From 2-12-FULL-41-17 sp964562855 (GTDB taxonomy: Bacteria; Patescibacteriota; Microgenomatia; Curtissbacterales; GWA2-41-24), in NCBI GenBank assembly GCA_964562855.1, contig CAZLVB010000008.1:1-31066 (forward strand): a stretch of 31,066 nt of DNA. Direction: 5' to 3'. Positions 1-6,802 of this stretch are shown here, one piece after another. The notes below the pieces were generated by a model. It was not told the DNA's origin. It was given only the letters and a program-made list of their open reading frames with translations, and did no database searches. Every line of letters starts with the position of its first letter. Position 1 is the first letter of the stretch. The position numbers were made by a program, and so were the translations under genes.

Positions 1-70
1 GCGGGATACGGGAGTCGAACCCGTCTTTTTCGCTTGGAAAGCGAATGTTGAGCCGATCAACTAATCCCGC
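1..70 (-). tRNA. tRNA-Gly (anticodon TCC), 3' end cut by window edge
   Basis: Read on the minus strand this folds as a full cloverleaf. It has a 7-bp acceptor GCGGGAT/ATCCCGC, a 4-bp D stem GTTG/CAAC, a 5-bp anticodon stem TTCGC/GCGAA with loop TTTCCAA (anticodon TCC, decoding GGA), and a T arm ACGGG-TTCGACT-CCCGT. Only the discriminator base and the CCA end fall outside the window. The anticodon is ordinary Gly; no UCA-anticodon Gly tRNA for reassigned UGA was seen here. Confidence 0.95.
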
Positions 71-90
71 ATATACCACAGATACCGGTG

Positions 91-140
91 TTCTGCTTCA
101 CCCCGCCAAAGGCGGAGCAAGTTGAACTGCATGCGCAGAA
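91..140. repeat. GC-rich intergenic hairpin near tRNA-Gly
   Basis: CCGCC (103-107) and GGCGG (111-115) form a perfect stem around an AAA loop. TTCTGC (91-96) and GCAGAA (135-140) can close an outer stem. There is no T-tract, so it does not look like an intrinsic terminator. It lies in what would be the leader of the minus-strand tRNA-Gly transcript and could be a processing structure or an intergenic palindromic repeat. Nothing else is recognisable between 71 and 190. Confidence 0.4.
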
Positions 141-190
141 AAGCCTTATTATTCTATCAAAAATACCTTAACTATTGTAGATTTTGTTAC

Positions 191-220
191 TTGATTAATG
201 TCCCGGGTCTGTCATATACT
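191..220 (+). promoter_or_regulatory. Putative sigma70-type promoter of the small gene at 276-491
   Basis: TTGATT (191-196) and TATACT (215-220) are separated by 18 bp, predicting transcription from about 227. The transcript would enter an ATG (229) and then the hairpin-T8 element at 241-270. This is consensus matching only. Confidence 0.5.
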
Positions 221-240
221 CTGATTTCATGAGTAAACCC

Positions 241-270
241 GAGCCATTACTTGCTGGCTCTATTTTTTTT
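241..270 (+). terminator. Hairpin plus T8 run in the leader of the 276-491 gene
   Basis: GAGCCA (241-246) pairs with TGGCTC (255-260) around an 8-nt loop and is followed by TATTTTTTTT (261-270), the layout of an intrinsic terminator or attenuator. It starts only about 14 nt after the predicted +1 and ends about 5 nt before the first candidate start of the downstream gene. It therefore looks more like a leader attenuator, or the end of a very short RNA, than the terminator of an upstream gene. An ATG at 229 opens a 16-codon frame running through the hairpin and stopping at TGA 277-279. Confidence 0.45.
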
Positions 271-275
271 GGAGA

Positions 276-491
276 ATGATGGAGAGAGACCCGAGTATGC
301 AATCAACACAGGATGGATTTTCAACTCCCAGACAAAGGAGAGTGAACGAGATTACCGACAAAGTCGGTTTAGGTCTGGGTCGGCCAAAAACTACCGAAGA
401 GGTAATGAAAGAAAGACTACTGGATCAACGTTTAGCCGAAGATTCTATTGCTCATATACATCCCGCCCTGGCTGACAAGATTAATTTTTAG
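276..491 (+). CDS. Small hypothetical protein
   Basis: I do not recognise this 71-aa protein. It is hydrophilic with a charged helical centre (residues about 20-55, rich in R, K, E, D), has no membrane segment or signal peptide, and ends HPALADKINF. The start is uncertain: ATG at 276 or 279 sits too close to the GGAG at 271-274, whereas ATG at 297 has GGAGAG at 281-286 with better spacing and would give 64 residues. A promoter and a hairpin-T8 leader lie directly upstream. Its last 11 bp overlap the 3' end of the convergent solute-binding protein gene. The overlapping 251-475 frame is less protein-like. Coding status is probable, function unknown. Confidence 0.5.
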   Translation: MMERDPSMQSTQDGFSTPRQRRVNEITDKVGLGLGRPKTTEEVMKERLLDQRLAEDSIAHIHPALADKINF

Positions 492-1869
492 GCAGATTGT
501 CTAACAGCGAAACAATATTTTTGTAAGAAACTTTGTACCTATAGGGGTGATACAGGAATGTGGCCGGTGCATCTTCTGTTAAGAATTTCTGAAAATCAGA
601 GTAATATTCTTTACGCAAGTTCTGATCTTGAGTGACTCTTGCGTCTTCCAGTAATTTATCTATTTTTACGTTTTTGTATCTGGTAATGTTTGTTGCTATC
701 TGAGTCGAATGCCAAAGCCCGTACTGGTCGGGGTCGGGGGAAAGTTTATCAACGGCAAGAAGAACCTGAAAATCCCCGGGAACCGTTTGTTCCTTTTTGA
801 TATGAGTTTCTACGCCAATTGCTTCCCAATCATTTTTAATTGACTGTGCGACATTTTCGAGTCCCGGACTAAAACTTAATGTCACTTTTTTTTCAAAGCT
901 TTCCAATTTGGAAAATAAGCTTTTGGCCTTACCCGAATTGTACTCATATCTTTTGGTACCGTCGCTATATGCCCAACTATTGGGCGAGATCGGACCGTAG
1001 GCAAAAACACCGTCAAAGTCCGATTTATTGATAGCAAAACTCAGCGCTTGTCTTGCGTCTTTTGACGAGAGGAAAGGGTCGTCTGTGTTATAAAAAAGAG
1101 TTATAATCTCCAGGTTGTCAACGTGTTTTTCGACAGATAAATTAGACCAATTTTGCAAGTCCTTCGCATTGGTAACTTTTGCACTTTTAACTTCACCTAT
1201 TTTTAAGGCTTCTTTGGCCTGGTCCTCTGTTTGGTAGAATTTGATGTCTACTTTGGGTAGGTTTTTGTTTTTTGGAACAAGACTAATTTTTTTGACTATA
1301 TTTTCCTTTTCATCGATATCGACAATTCTGAAATCGCCTGTTCCATAAAAGCTCTTAGTTTTAAACACGGGCCTGTCTAATGCTTGAGGGAAAGACGAGA
1401 TCGGGTTTGGCAATTTAAACTCCAAGGCCTTATTGTTTAGTGCGGTAATCTGGACACCCGTTATGGCAATAGATATATCTTTGGCGTCGACTGGTGTTTC
1501 GTCGTGCCATTTGAGGTTGTCTTTCAAGAAAACCAGATAAGTCTTACCGTCTTCTGAAACTGTCCAGTGTGATGCAAGTTCGGCTTGAGGCTTACCTTCA
1601 TTATCATTTTTTATCAGTGGCCGGGTTACCAAAGACAAGACGTCCGTGGGCAACGTTTCCACGCTATATGAGCCCACATACCCGATTGAAACAACATTGT
1701 GTCTAGAAATTTTGTGCCATATTTGATTTGCACCAAAAGCAACAAGAAGCGATACGCTGATTATTAAGATTAACCAGAATTTGTACCTTTCGAGATAGGC
1801 TCCCGCAATATGCCACCAGAATTTAAGCCTGCGTGTCAGAACCTTTGAAGATTGCATGCTACTGACCAA
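481..1869 (-). CDS. ABC-type peptide/substrate-binding protein, family 5 (SBP_bac_5-like)
   Basis: This is an extracytoplasmic solute-binding protein anchored by one N-terminal membrane helix (residues about 32-51) after a basic cytoplasmic tail. Family signs are the core WTVSEDGKTYLVFLKDNLKWHD (split here only as a run of about 20 residues around 102-122), followed by the conserved TPVDAKDI, and later DARQALSFAINKSDF, which matches the RQALSYAID region of oligopeptide-binding proteins. At 462 aa it is short for the family (usually 500-560). The frame can begin at TTG (1869), overlapping secG by 11 bp, or at ATG (1857), just after the secG stop; the latter seems likelier. No permease or ATPase genes are nearby, so its partner is unknown. 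Family good, substrate not determinable. Confidence 0.8.
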   Translation of the reverse strand: MVSSMQSSKVLTRRLKFWWHIAGAYLERYKFWLILIISVSLLVAFGANQIWHKISRHNVVSIGYVGSYSVETLPTDVLSLVTRPLIKNDNEGKPQAELASHWTVSEDGKTYLVFLKDNLKWHDETPVDAKDISIAITGVQITALNNKALEFKLPNPISSFPQALDRPVFKTKSFYGTGDFRIVDIDEKENIVKKISLVPKNKNLPKVDIKFYQTEDQAKEALKIGEVKSAKVTNAKDLQNWSNLSVEKHVDNLEIITLFYNTDDPFLSSKDARQALSFAINKSDFDGVFAYGPISPNSWAYSDGTKRYEYNSGKAKSLFSKLESFEKKVTLSFSPGLENVAQSIKNDWEAIGVETHIKKEQTVPGDFQVLLAVDKLSPDPDQYGLWHSTQIATNITRYKNVKIDKLLEDARVTQDQNLRKEYYSDFQKFLTEDAPATFLYHPYRYKVSYKNIVSLLDNLPKN

Positions 1870-2080
1870 CGATAATTTGCAGTAAAGAGAGAATTAAGAA
1901 CAGGATAGCGAGAATTACGGTGATTGTTACGAAAAGCTTTTCTATGCCTCTTTTAGATCTGTAAAACGATCCCGAGCCTCCAAAAACTGTACTTAATCCA
2001 GTTCCTTCCGATTGTATTAGGATCACAATAATCAGACTTAATGATACGATTAGCTGGGCTATGATAAGTGCAAATTTCAT
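1859..2080 (-). CDS. secG: Preprotein translocase subunit SecG
   Basis: SecG is the small non-essential subunit of the SecYEG channel and stimulates SecA-driven export. The 73-aa product has the expected two membrane helices (residues about 3-23 and 49-70). They flank the conserved loop with EGTGLSTVFGGSGSFYRSKRG, which carries the Gly-rich signature of the family. Its ATG overlaps the stop of the upstream yvcK-like gene by one base (TAATG), implying translational coupling. The solute-binding protein gene follows directly. The length is normal for SecG. Confidence 0.93.
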   Translation of the reverse strand: MKFALIIAQLIVSLSLIIVILIQSEGTGLSTVFGGSGSFYRSKRGIEKLFVTITVILAILFLILSLLQIIVGQ

Positions 2081-3078
2081 TAAAGTATGCTTAAGGCCTG
2101 AGCAATTTTTACACTATCGTGATGTAGCGGGTATTTTTCGTCGACAAAATCCCCCTCAACGATTCGATTTTTGTTTTCTGTAAGATTCTGTGTGTCATTT
2201 TGGACGTATTTATATCTTAATTTTGACGGAATCTTGGGCCTTTGATTACCATTTACTATTATGGCATCAAAAATATCTGCCTGCAAATGTTTATGAACAG
2301 AGACAATGTAATCGGAAACCTTAAAGGTAGGCGTTTCGTATGGCTTATTGGCTATATTAATAATAAAAACCTTCTTGGCTCGGGATTTTTTAAGTGAGGA
2401 TTTAATTTGGGGGACGATAAGAACAGGCAAGATTGTGCTAAAAAGGTCGCCCGGGCCAACGACTATCATGTTAGCATTGTCTAATGCTTCAATTGTAGGT
2501 TTGTAGGCTTTGATGTCGGCAGGGTTTAAGTAAACCTTGTCCAGGGTGTGGTTTCCGTTGTATTTACCCATGTCTATATTTGTTTCGCCAACTACTTTCT
2601 TGCCGCTTTTCGTTTGAGCCCAGATATTGACATCGCCCATCGTTGCCGGCAGCACTCGACCACTCGTGGAAATTATTTTGGAAAATTCTTCTAAAGCTTT
2701 ATAAGTGTCACCCTTATAAATGTCGGAAAGAGCAACAAAAATAAGATTGCCCAATTTTTGGCCGCCCAGATCAGTGTCGGCACCGTATCTTTGGCCAGAG
2801 AACCGATAAATGAAAAGTTTTCTTAGGATTGATTCTTCGCTAGAGAGAGCGGCCAGACAATTTACGATATCGCCCGGAGGCGGAATCGAGAAGGCTCTGC
2901 GCAATCTGCCTGCGGAGCCGCCATCGTCTGCCATTGAAACTACAGCCGTTAAGTCGAAATTGTATTCTCTTAATCCCTTTAAAACTTGCGCCGTACCGAC
3001 ACCACCCCCCAAGCAAACGACGTTTTTCTTTTTTTCCGGGAGTTCAAGATAATGTTTAAAAAAGCTTAAAAGCACCAT
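2080..3078 (-). CDS. yvcK: YvcK/CofD-like (gluconeogenesis factor family) protein
   Basis: This 332-aa Rossmann-like protein belongs to the YvcK family (UPF0052, relatives of CofD). In Bacillus these bind UDP-sugars and control peptidoglycan precursor flux and growth on gluconeogenic carbon. Visible signs are the nucleotide-binding GGGVGTAQVLKGLR near residues 24-37, MADDGGSAGRLRR, PPGDIVNCLAAL, GQKLGNLIF and VVGPGDLFSTILPVL. No CofC/CofE or F420 context is present, so the YvcK role is preferred to a true 2-phospholactate transferase. Its stop overlaps the secG start, so the two are co-transcribed. Confidence 0.88.
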   Translation of the reverse strand: MVLLSFFKHYLELPEKKKNVVCLGGGVGTAQVLKGLREYNFDLTAVVSMADDGGSAGRLRRAFSIPPPGDIVNCLAALSSEESILRKLFIYRFSGQRYGADTDLGGQKLGNLIFVALSDIYKGDTYKALEEFSKIISTSGRVLPATMGDVNIWAQTKSGKKVVGETNIDMGKYNGNHTLDKVYLNPADIKAYKPTIEALDNANMIVVGPGDLFSTILPVLIVPQIKSSLKKSRAKKVFIINIANKPYETPTFKVSDYIVSVHKHLQADIFDAIIVNGNQRPKIPSKLRYKYVQNDTQNLTENKNRIVEGDFVDEKYPLHHDSVKIAQALSIL

Positions 3079-3128
3079 GATATATTAACCGCTACAAAGT
3101 GCGAGGACAAGTGGATCTTTTTGCAAAA

Positions 3129-3530
3129 TTACTCGAATATAATGTGCAGGAATTTCTGGGATACAGTTATTATTGCGGCAACTAAAAGTATTGTCGGTAT
3201 TTTGTCAAAATTGGCCGGGGGCAGAATGATGCCGGCAATTGTTGTACCCGGAAAATTGTAAGGATTTATTACAAAACCCGGCAGATAGTTTAGAAGTGCA
3301 AAAAATAAGGCTATATTTAGAGCAAACATTACCAGCCCAAAAGTTAAATGGTTAATGGGCAGCAAAACAAGGGAGAAGATCGGATTAATTATTTGCGAAA
3401 TGACAAAAATGCCACCCACAAGAAGGAGTATGTTTTTGGGATCTTGTCCCAATTTAATTGTGGGCACAAGTGTGTAAGCTACGTATAACGAAGCTGTCGA
3501 TATGATAATGGATTTGAGGTAATGTCGCAT
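3129..3530 (-). CDS. Phage holin family 4 / YvlD-like membrane protein
   Basis: This 133-aa protein is almost entirely hydrophobic, with four predicted membrane helices. The pattern matches the superfamily IV (Mycobacterial 4-TMS) holin / YvlD family: VAYTLVPTIKLG near the N terminus, a central SQIINPIFSLVLLPINHLTFGLV and a NALFF-like third helix. Despite the name, chromosomal members are not prophage genes; their function is unclear, with suggested envelope roles. It sits between uvrC and yvcK in the minus-strand block with 50-70 bp gaps and no clear SD. Confidence 0.78.
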   Translation of the reverse strand: MRHYLKSIIISTASLYVAYTLVPTIKLGQDPKNILLLVGGIFVISQIINPIFSLVLLPINHLTFGLVMFALNIALFFALLNYLPGFVINPYNFPGTTIAGIILPPANFDKIPTILLVAAIITVSQKFLHIIFE

Positions 3531-3601
3531 GAGCAGTCTCTGAAATTGGCCTCTATAATTCTGATTTTGTCATTTAGAGAATCTATTTGCAACAGTTATT
3601 G

Positions 3602-4861
3602 TTACGATTCAAGCATTTTTTTGGAGCGAAGATATCTGTGATAGGCAATCGCAAAGCGGTGAGCCTCATCCCTAATTGCCTGAACGAGTTGTCGGGCTGG
3701 GCTTTCTTTTGGAAGTGAGATGGGGAAGACTTTGTCTTGTGTGTAGATCTCTTCTAATCTTTTGGCCAACGATATCGTCGTTATATTCAGTTTAAACCTA
3801 GCGATTTGTGATAGTGCGCTATTCAGCTGTCCTCTGCCGCCATCAATAATAATTAAATCGGGCAGCGGCCAATCATTTTTAAAGCGCCTAGCAAGTACTT
3901 CTTTTAACATTTCATAGTCGTTTGGCTTTTTGACAAATTTAATTTTGAATTTCCGATATGCTGATTTATCCACCGAGCCATTAGTAAATACCACCATCGA
4001 CCCGGTGGCATGAAGTCCTCCTAAATTAGAAATATCATAACATTCTATCCTTTTGGGAATTTTTAAAAGTTGTAACTTTGCTTTCAAATCTTTAAGGCGC
4101 ATAAGCGTAAAATCATCCACGAGCGTCGGAGTTTCAATATATTCTTGCGGGACATAAAATTTGGCAAGAACCTTCTGGATGTTTTCTATTTGAATTTTAA
4201 CTTGTTGAGCTTCCTCGTATTTTTGAAGACGAGAGAGATTTTGCATTTCTTTACTTAAAGTTTTAATAAGGCTGTCTGTTTTGCCTGACAATAATTTTTT
4301 TATTTTGCCGATTGTTTTTCTGTATGCATGTTTTGCCGACTCAGACTGATAGGGATAAGGGCATAGTCCCAAATGCACATAAAGACAGGCTTTCGGGGGA
4401 TTTTTATGATGACAATAAGGAAATATTCTGCGAATAGTTTTTAAAACATCACGAGTTTTGCCGGTAGAGGGAAAAGGGCCCCTCGCAAAACCGCCTTTTT
4501 GGACTTCCTGTCTTCTAACCGTTCTGATTAAAGGAATAGTTCCATCTATTTTGATGTATAGAGGGCTTTTGTCATCCTTTGCCTGAACATTAAAAAAAGG
4601 TTTATGTTTTTTTATTAACTGGGCCTCTAAAAGCAAAGCCTCAAATTCGTTAAAGACTTTTATGAATTCTATATTGGCAATCTTTTTGACCATGGTGGCA
4701 GTTTTTGCACCTAAGTCCTTATGGGTGAAGTATGAGGAGACCCGGTTTTTTATAGAGATTGATTTGCCAACATAAATTACCGTTCCCGTATTATCAGAAA
4801 AGATATAGACACCGGGATCTTTGGGAAGTTGATCTATTCCAGCTTTAAGTTTTGATATCAC
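3602..4861 (-). CDS. uvrC: Excinuclease ABC subunit C, shortened
   Basis: UvrC makes both incisions around a lesion handed over by UvrA-UvrB. The 419-aa product has the GIY-YIG 3'-incision nuclease at residues 11-90 (GVYIF 17-21, VIYVGKS 28-34, R40, acidic FEALLLEAQLI 73-83). It also has a UVR motif around 200-235 for UvrB, and the RNase H-like 5'-incision domain at 270-419 (ECYDIS with D276, LIIIDGG with D340, DEAHRFAI with H401). Two features are odd. First, the C-terminal tandem helix-hairpin-helix domain and roughly 100 residues between UVR and the RNase H domain are missing compared with the usual about 600 aa. Second, of the four Fe-S cysteines of UvrC, C150, C159 and C167 fit, but the fourth position is Tyr171. 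It follows the transglutaminase gene by 11 bp. Confidence 0.93.
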   Translation of the reverse strand: MISKLKAGIDQLPKDPGVYIFSDNTGTVIYVGKSISIKNRVSSYFTHKDLGAKTATMVKKIANIEFIKVFNEFEALLLEAQLIKKHKPFFNVQAKDDKSPLYIKIDGTIPLIRTVRRQEVQKGGFARGPFPSTGKTRDVLKTIRRIFPYCHHKNPPKACLYVHLGLCPYPYQSESAKHAYRKTIGKIKKLLSGKTDSLIKTLSKEMQNLSRLQKYEEAQQVKIQIENIQKVLAKFYVPQEYIETPTLVDDFTLMRLKDLKAKLQLLKIPKRIECYDISNLGGLHATGSMVVFTNGSVDKSAYRKFKIKFVKKPNDYEMLKEVLARRFKNDWPLPDLIIIDGGRGQLNSALSQIARFKLNITTISLAKRLEEIYTQDKVFPISLPKESPARQLVQAIRDEAHRFAIAYHRYLRSKKMLES

Positions 4862-4872
4862 TGCCGGGAATT

Positions 4873-6753
4873 TTACAGCAAATGATTGGTTTTTGGTACT
4901 TTCTTTTGGTGGAGTTTTTTGTAGAGAACTAAGCCCACCGTGATAACAAGAAGTGCCGTGAGGGCACTGATGATAAATAGCTTTGAGGCAATTAAAAAAT
5001 AAAACGGCAAGATAACTATTGGTTTGGAAATTTGTGCGTCGGCAAAGCTTAAAGTGATAAAGTCTGCTGTTTTTTTAAATGAACTTTTAGTTTGGAAATC
5101 ATACGAGTACTGCACACTGGAGAACGGAGGTAGAATGCCGACCCTTGTCGTTTGCAAGCCGTCTTTCTGCAAGGCATTACTTTCCAGCGACATAGAGCCG
5201 CCAAGAATAGAAGTGTTTCCAGCATTTTTAATCTGGGCGGAAATCTTTACCGGGATTCCGGCAATAATTTTTTCGGGTGAAATTAAAATCAGTTGCGGAG
5301 AGCTTGCGATTTGCGGCAGGTCTTGGGCAAATGAAATTATCACATCCTTTTTGTTCAGCCGGGTGGACTTTTTGAACGACCCGGCGGGGTATGGTGTGGT
5401 GGAAGATGTGCCTCTTTGGACGAGAGTGATATGGTTAAAATCCATTTTTGCAAAGTAATCTATGCCACCGGAGGTAGATCCCCAAGTCGGGTCAACCTGA
5501 ATCCAACCCAACTGCTCATCCCAAAACTCCGGCCAAGCATGTAAGAGGTCTCCTTGTGCGGCAAATGACAGAGGTTTGAGCCTTTCGTTTTGACTGTGTG
5601 CATAGCCAACTATTTCTCTTGCGGGAATACCTTTGGCGCGGGTAAGAGCAATAAAAAGATCGGTAAACTCCATACAGACCGAATTCTTAGGATCGCTATA
5701 CGCAGAGAGAGCGCCCTTTCTCTCTAAATTGGGGTCATTGAGGCGTTCTTGACTGTAGGCCAGGTAGCCGGAAACAAAATCGTAAATATCTTTTGGGCTT
5801 TTCAGATCTTTTGCTTTGTCTTTAACAAGTGCCGAATCAATTTCCCAGTATCTTTGAGGCTGAGTGTATCTTTTGCGATCTTCAGGAGTCAATTGCGCTA
5901 CATTCCTAAAGGGCTTGGTAAAAACTTCCACATAGCCCGTAACAACAATATTTTTCTCTTCTCTTGGGTTCAGCCTGTAGAGTGCGAGGAAGTTGCCGTC
6001 GCCATCTACTTTCACATTCTGGGGAGCATGATTCATAGAGCTTATGAATATTCTTTGATAGTTATTGTCGGGTGGTAAGGTAATTTCTTTAGTTCTTGCA
6101 GTTAAATTGCTGTTTTCCAAATAATAATTAAGAGTAAACTGGAAGACTTGTTTTTCGCCAAGAGATATTGAAATACCAGAATTTAGTAATTGTTCCTTGT
6201 CAAATTCGAATATTTGATTTTCGCCACGTCGGCTTGATACTTTAGGTGAGGGTACGCTGGCTGCGACTGGTCCGAAGAAACTTGGTGCGGAAACCTGGAC
6301 GAAATACGTGCCGATATCGGGGTTTTTAGCAATTTTCGGTATTGAGATCTCCCATATTTGACCTGATTTTGTAACTAGTTCTTGTGAACTGTATGACAAT
6401 TTCCAGTTTAAGGTTTTTCCGAGTCCGATGACTCTCTGATTGAATTTGACATCGATTGTTGTCACATTATTTTCGAAGCTTACATTGGTTACCATCGGGC
6501 CTTGAGAATCCTCTGCTTTTACGTTATCGACTTTCGTTGAACCTATTTTTAATTCGAATTTATCTGCATAAAAGTTAGGCGTATTATTCTTGAGTACAAT
6601 CTCCTGGACGACATTGGTTCGGCCTAATGGCTCTACCTGGTAAGTGACCTTATAATCTGAGATGAATTCACCTTGAGCAAAAACCTTTGAGCCTGCAATA
6701 AGGAAAACAATCAAAAAGAAGAAGAAGATAGATAGATGCCGCAAAAGCCTCAT
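4873..6753 (-). CDS. Secreted/membrane-anchored transglutaminase-like protein
   Basis: This 626-aa envelope protein has a signal peptide (hydrophobic residues 7-26, ending KVFAQG) and a long beta-rich N-terminal region (about 30-285). A transglutaminase-like core carries a complete Cys-His-Asp triad: C360 in NSVCMEFTDLF, H405 in LLHAWPEFW and D421 in QVDPTWGS. A beta-sandwich region follows (about 465-580), then one membrane helix (about 587-610) and a short basic tail. Such domains act as extracytoplasmic peptidases or crosslinkers; the substrate cannot be told. It sits between uvrA and uvrC, with 49 bp from uvrA and 11 bp to uvrC, so it is probably co-transcribed with repair genes without a functional link. 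Confidence 0.85.
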   Translation of the reverse strand: MRLLRHLSIFFFFLIVFLIAGSKVFAQGEFISDYKVTYQVEPLGRTNVVQEIVLKNNTPNFYADKFELKIGSTKVDNVKAEDSQGPMVTNVSFENNVTTIDVKFNQRVIGLGKTLNWKLSYSSQELVTKSGQIWEISIPKIAKNPDIGTYFVQVSAPSFFGPVAASVPSPKVSSRRGENQIFEFDKEQLLNSGISISLGEKQVFQFTLNYYLENSNLTARTKEITLPPDNNYQRIFISSMNHAPQNVKVDGDGNFLALYRLNPREEKNIVVTGYVEVFTKPFRNVAQLTPEDRKRYTQPQRYWEIDSALVKDKAKDLKSPKDIYDFVSGYLAYSQERLNDPNLERKGALSAYSDPKNSVCMEFTDLFIALTRAKGIPAREIVGYAHSQNERLKPLSFAAQGDLLHAWPEFWDEQLGWIQVDPTWGSTSGGIDYFAKMDFNHITLVQRGTSSTTPYPAGSFKKSTRLNKKDVIISFAQDLPQIASSPQLILISPEKIIAGIPVKISAQIKNAGNTSILGGSMSLESNALQKDGLQTTRVGILPPFSSVQYSYDFQTKSSFKKTADFITLSFADAQISKPIVILPFYFLIASKLFIISALTALLVITVGLVLYKKLHQKKVPKTNHLL

Positions 6754-6802
6754 TTAATTTAGTATCCCACTTAAATTATGAGTAACACAAGACAAGATGG
6801 AT

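Noticed and set aside
251..475. 74-aa ORF overlapping the small gene at 276-491
   Set aside because: It starts inside the hairpin-T8 element, has an unlikely composition (many Arg, Ser and Tyr) and lacks an SD. The 276/297 frame is more protein-like.
3129..3530. Holin-like gene as evidence of a prophage
   Set aside because: This 4-TMS family is widespread on chromosomes, and no capsid, tail, integrase or endolysin gene is near.
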